Part shown: positions 63,547-64,000 of the stretch, in pieces
Layout of the letters: each line of letters starts with the position of its first letter
Position numbering within the stretch: position 1 is the stretch's first letter
NCBI RefSeq assembly: GCF_000820225.1
Contig: NZ_CDDK01000018.1
Location: forward strand, 310,001 to 374,000
DNA: 64,000 bases
Direction: 5' to 3'
DNA from: Aeromonas veronii bv. veronii
GTDB lineage: Bacteria; Pseudomonadota; Gammaproteobacteria; Enterobacterales; Aeromonadaceae
Made by a program: the position numbers and the translations under genes
The notes under the pieces: model-generated
The model's database searches: none
Told to the model about the DNA's origin: nothing
Seen by the model: the letters and a program-made list of their open reading frames with translations, nothing else

Positions 63547-64000
63547 ATGTTGAGAACCGAGCGCCCCGGTGACATGCTGCCGGTCTATGAGCTGCTGAGT
63601 GCCGCCTTCGGTCGTTCCGATGAGGCCGAACTGGTCAACCGCCTGCGCGAATGTGGCGCTGCCGTGGTGACCATGGTCGAAGAGGAAGAGTACGAGTTCA
63701 TGGGGCACCTGATGCTAAGCCCGATCACCATTAACGGAATGGAAGGGCCCTGGCTCGGTCTGGCGCCGGTCGCGGTTCATCCCGACTGGCAAGGTCAGGG
63801 GATTGGCTCTGATCTCATCCGCGAAGGGCTTGATACGGCGCTTGAGATGGACTGGAAAGGGGTGGTAGTACTCGGGGATCCGGCCTATTACAGCCGTTTC
63901 GGTTTCCGCCCGGCTAGCGAGTTTGGCCTGCACTGCATCTATGAGGTGCCTGCCGACTGCTTTATGGCGATGGAGCTGCAGGAGCGCGGTTTTGCGGGTG
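63547..64000 (+). CDS. YhbS-like GNAT acetyltransferase, 3' end missing (partial)
   Basis: The first 151 codons are present and the gene runs off the right edge. ATG at 63547 follows the preceding gene by six bases, after a GAGGAG. The GNAT core shows LAPVAVHPDWQGQGIGSDLI (acetyl-CoA loop QGQGIG) and VVVLGDPAYYSRFGFRPASE, typical of YhbS-like N-acetyltransferases. Substrate unknown. Confidence 0.85.
   Translation, partial: MLRTERPGDMLPVYELLSAAFGRSDEAELVNRLRECGAAVVTMVEEEEYEFMGHLMLSPITINGMEGPWLGLAPVAVHPDWQGQGIGSDLIREGLDTALEMDWKGVVVLGDPAYYSRFGFRPASEFGLHCIYEVPADCFMAMELQERGFAG

Overview
The window is a gene-dense, GC-rich (by eye high-50s percent) gammaproteobacterial chromosome segment. Protein content points to Aeromonas: an enterobacterial-like Glk, HexR, PykA, PdxH and anaerobic tdc set combined with a Vibrio/Pseudomonas-style sigma54-driven polar flagellar cluster (flhFG, ParC/ParP, MotC/MotD-like stator) and a cluster of GlyGly-CTERM metalloproteases. 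The genus is inferred from remembered family relationships, not from a database search. I saw no rRNA, tRNA, transposase, integrase or CRISPR array.

Layout. 1-4623: partial glk (minus strand), the divergent regulator hexR, pykA, and a secreted SYLF/YSC84 protein. HexR-like palindromes lie before hexR and pykA, and a LacI-family-like operator lies before glk. 4635-7373: an exported amidohydrolase and an AraC/GyrI-type regulator on the minus strand; the regulator has no good ATG start. 7462-34974: a 27.5-kb polar flagellum and chemotaxis block, fliEFGHIJ-K-LMNOPQR-flhB, then flhA-flhF-flhG-fliA, then cheY-cheZ-cheA-cheB, a second stator pair, parC, parP, cheW and a DUF2802-type gene. Sigma54 -24/-12 promoters precede fliE and flhA. 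35173-42419: complete cytochrome c maturation operon ccmABCDEFGHI. 42505-44647: mlaA, sodB (minus strand) and grxD. 45007-51554: anaerobic threonine/serine degradation cluster tdcB-tdcC-tdcD-tdcE-tdcF, with a CRP-like site upstream but no tdcA. 51635-52846: an RsmB/NOP-type RNA methyltransferase (minus strand).

53062-60434 is the most unusual part. Three tandem paralogous metzincin-type zinc proteases each end in a Gly-rich, hydrophobic, usually Arg-rich tail typical of GlyGly-CTERM (rhombosortase) sorting. The first two are each followed, with overlapping reading frames, by a small exported protein of about 110 residues. These two small proteins are clearly related to each other, so a protease-plus-partner cassette seems to have been duplicated. 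The third protease has no partner, has an AT-rich 5' part and a GC-rich 3' end, and lies behind an AT-rich leader with three spaced palindromes and a CRP-like site.

60611-64000: pdxH, a glutathione S-transferase-like gene, a 546-residue protein with a central GNAT acetyltransferase domain flanked by unassigned domains, and a partial YhbS-like acetyltransferase cut by the window edge.
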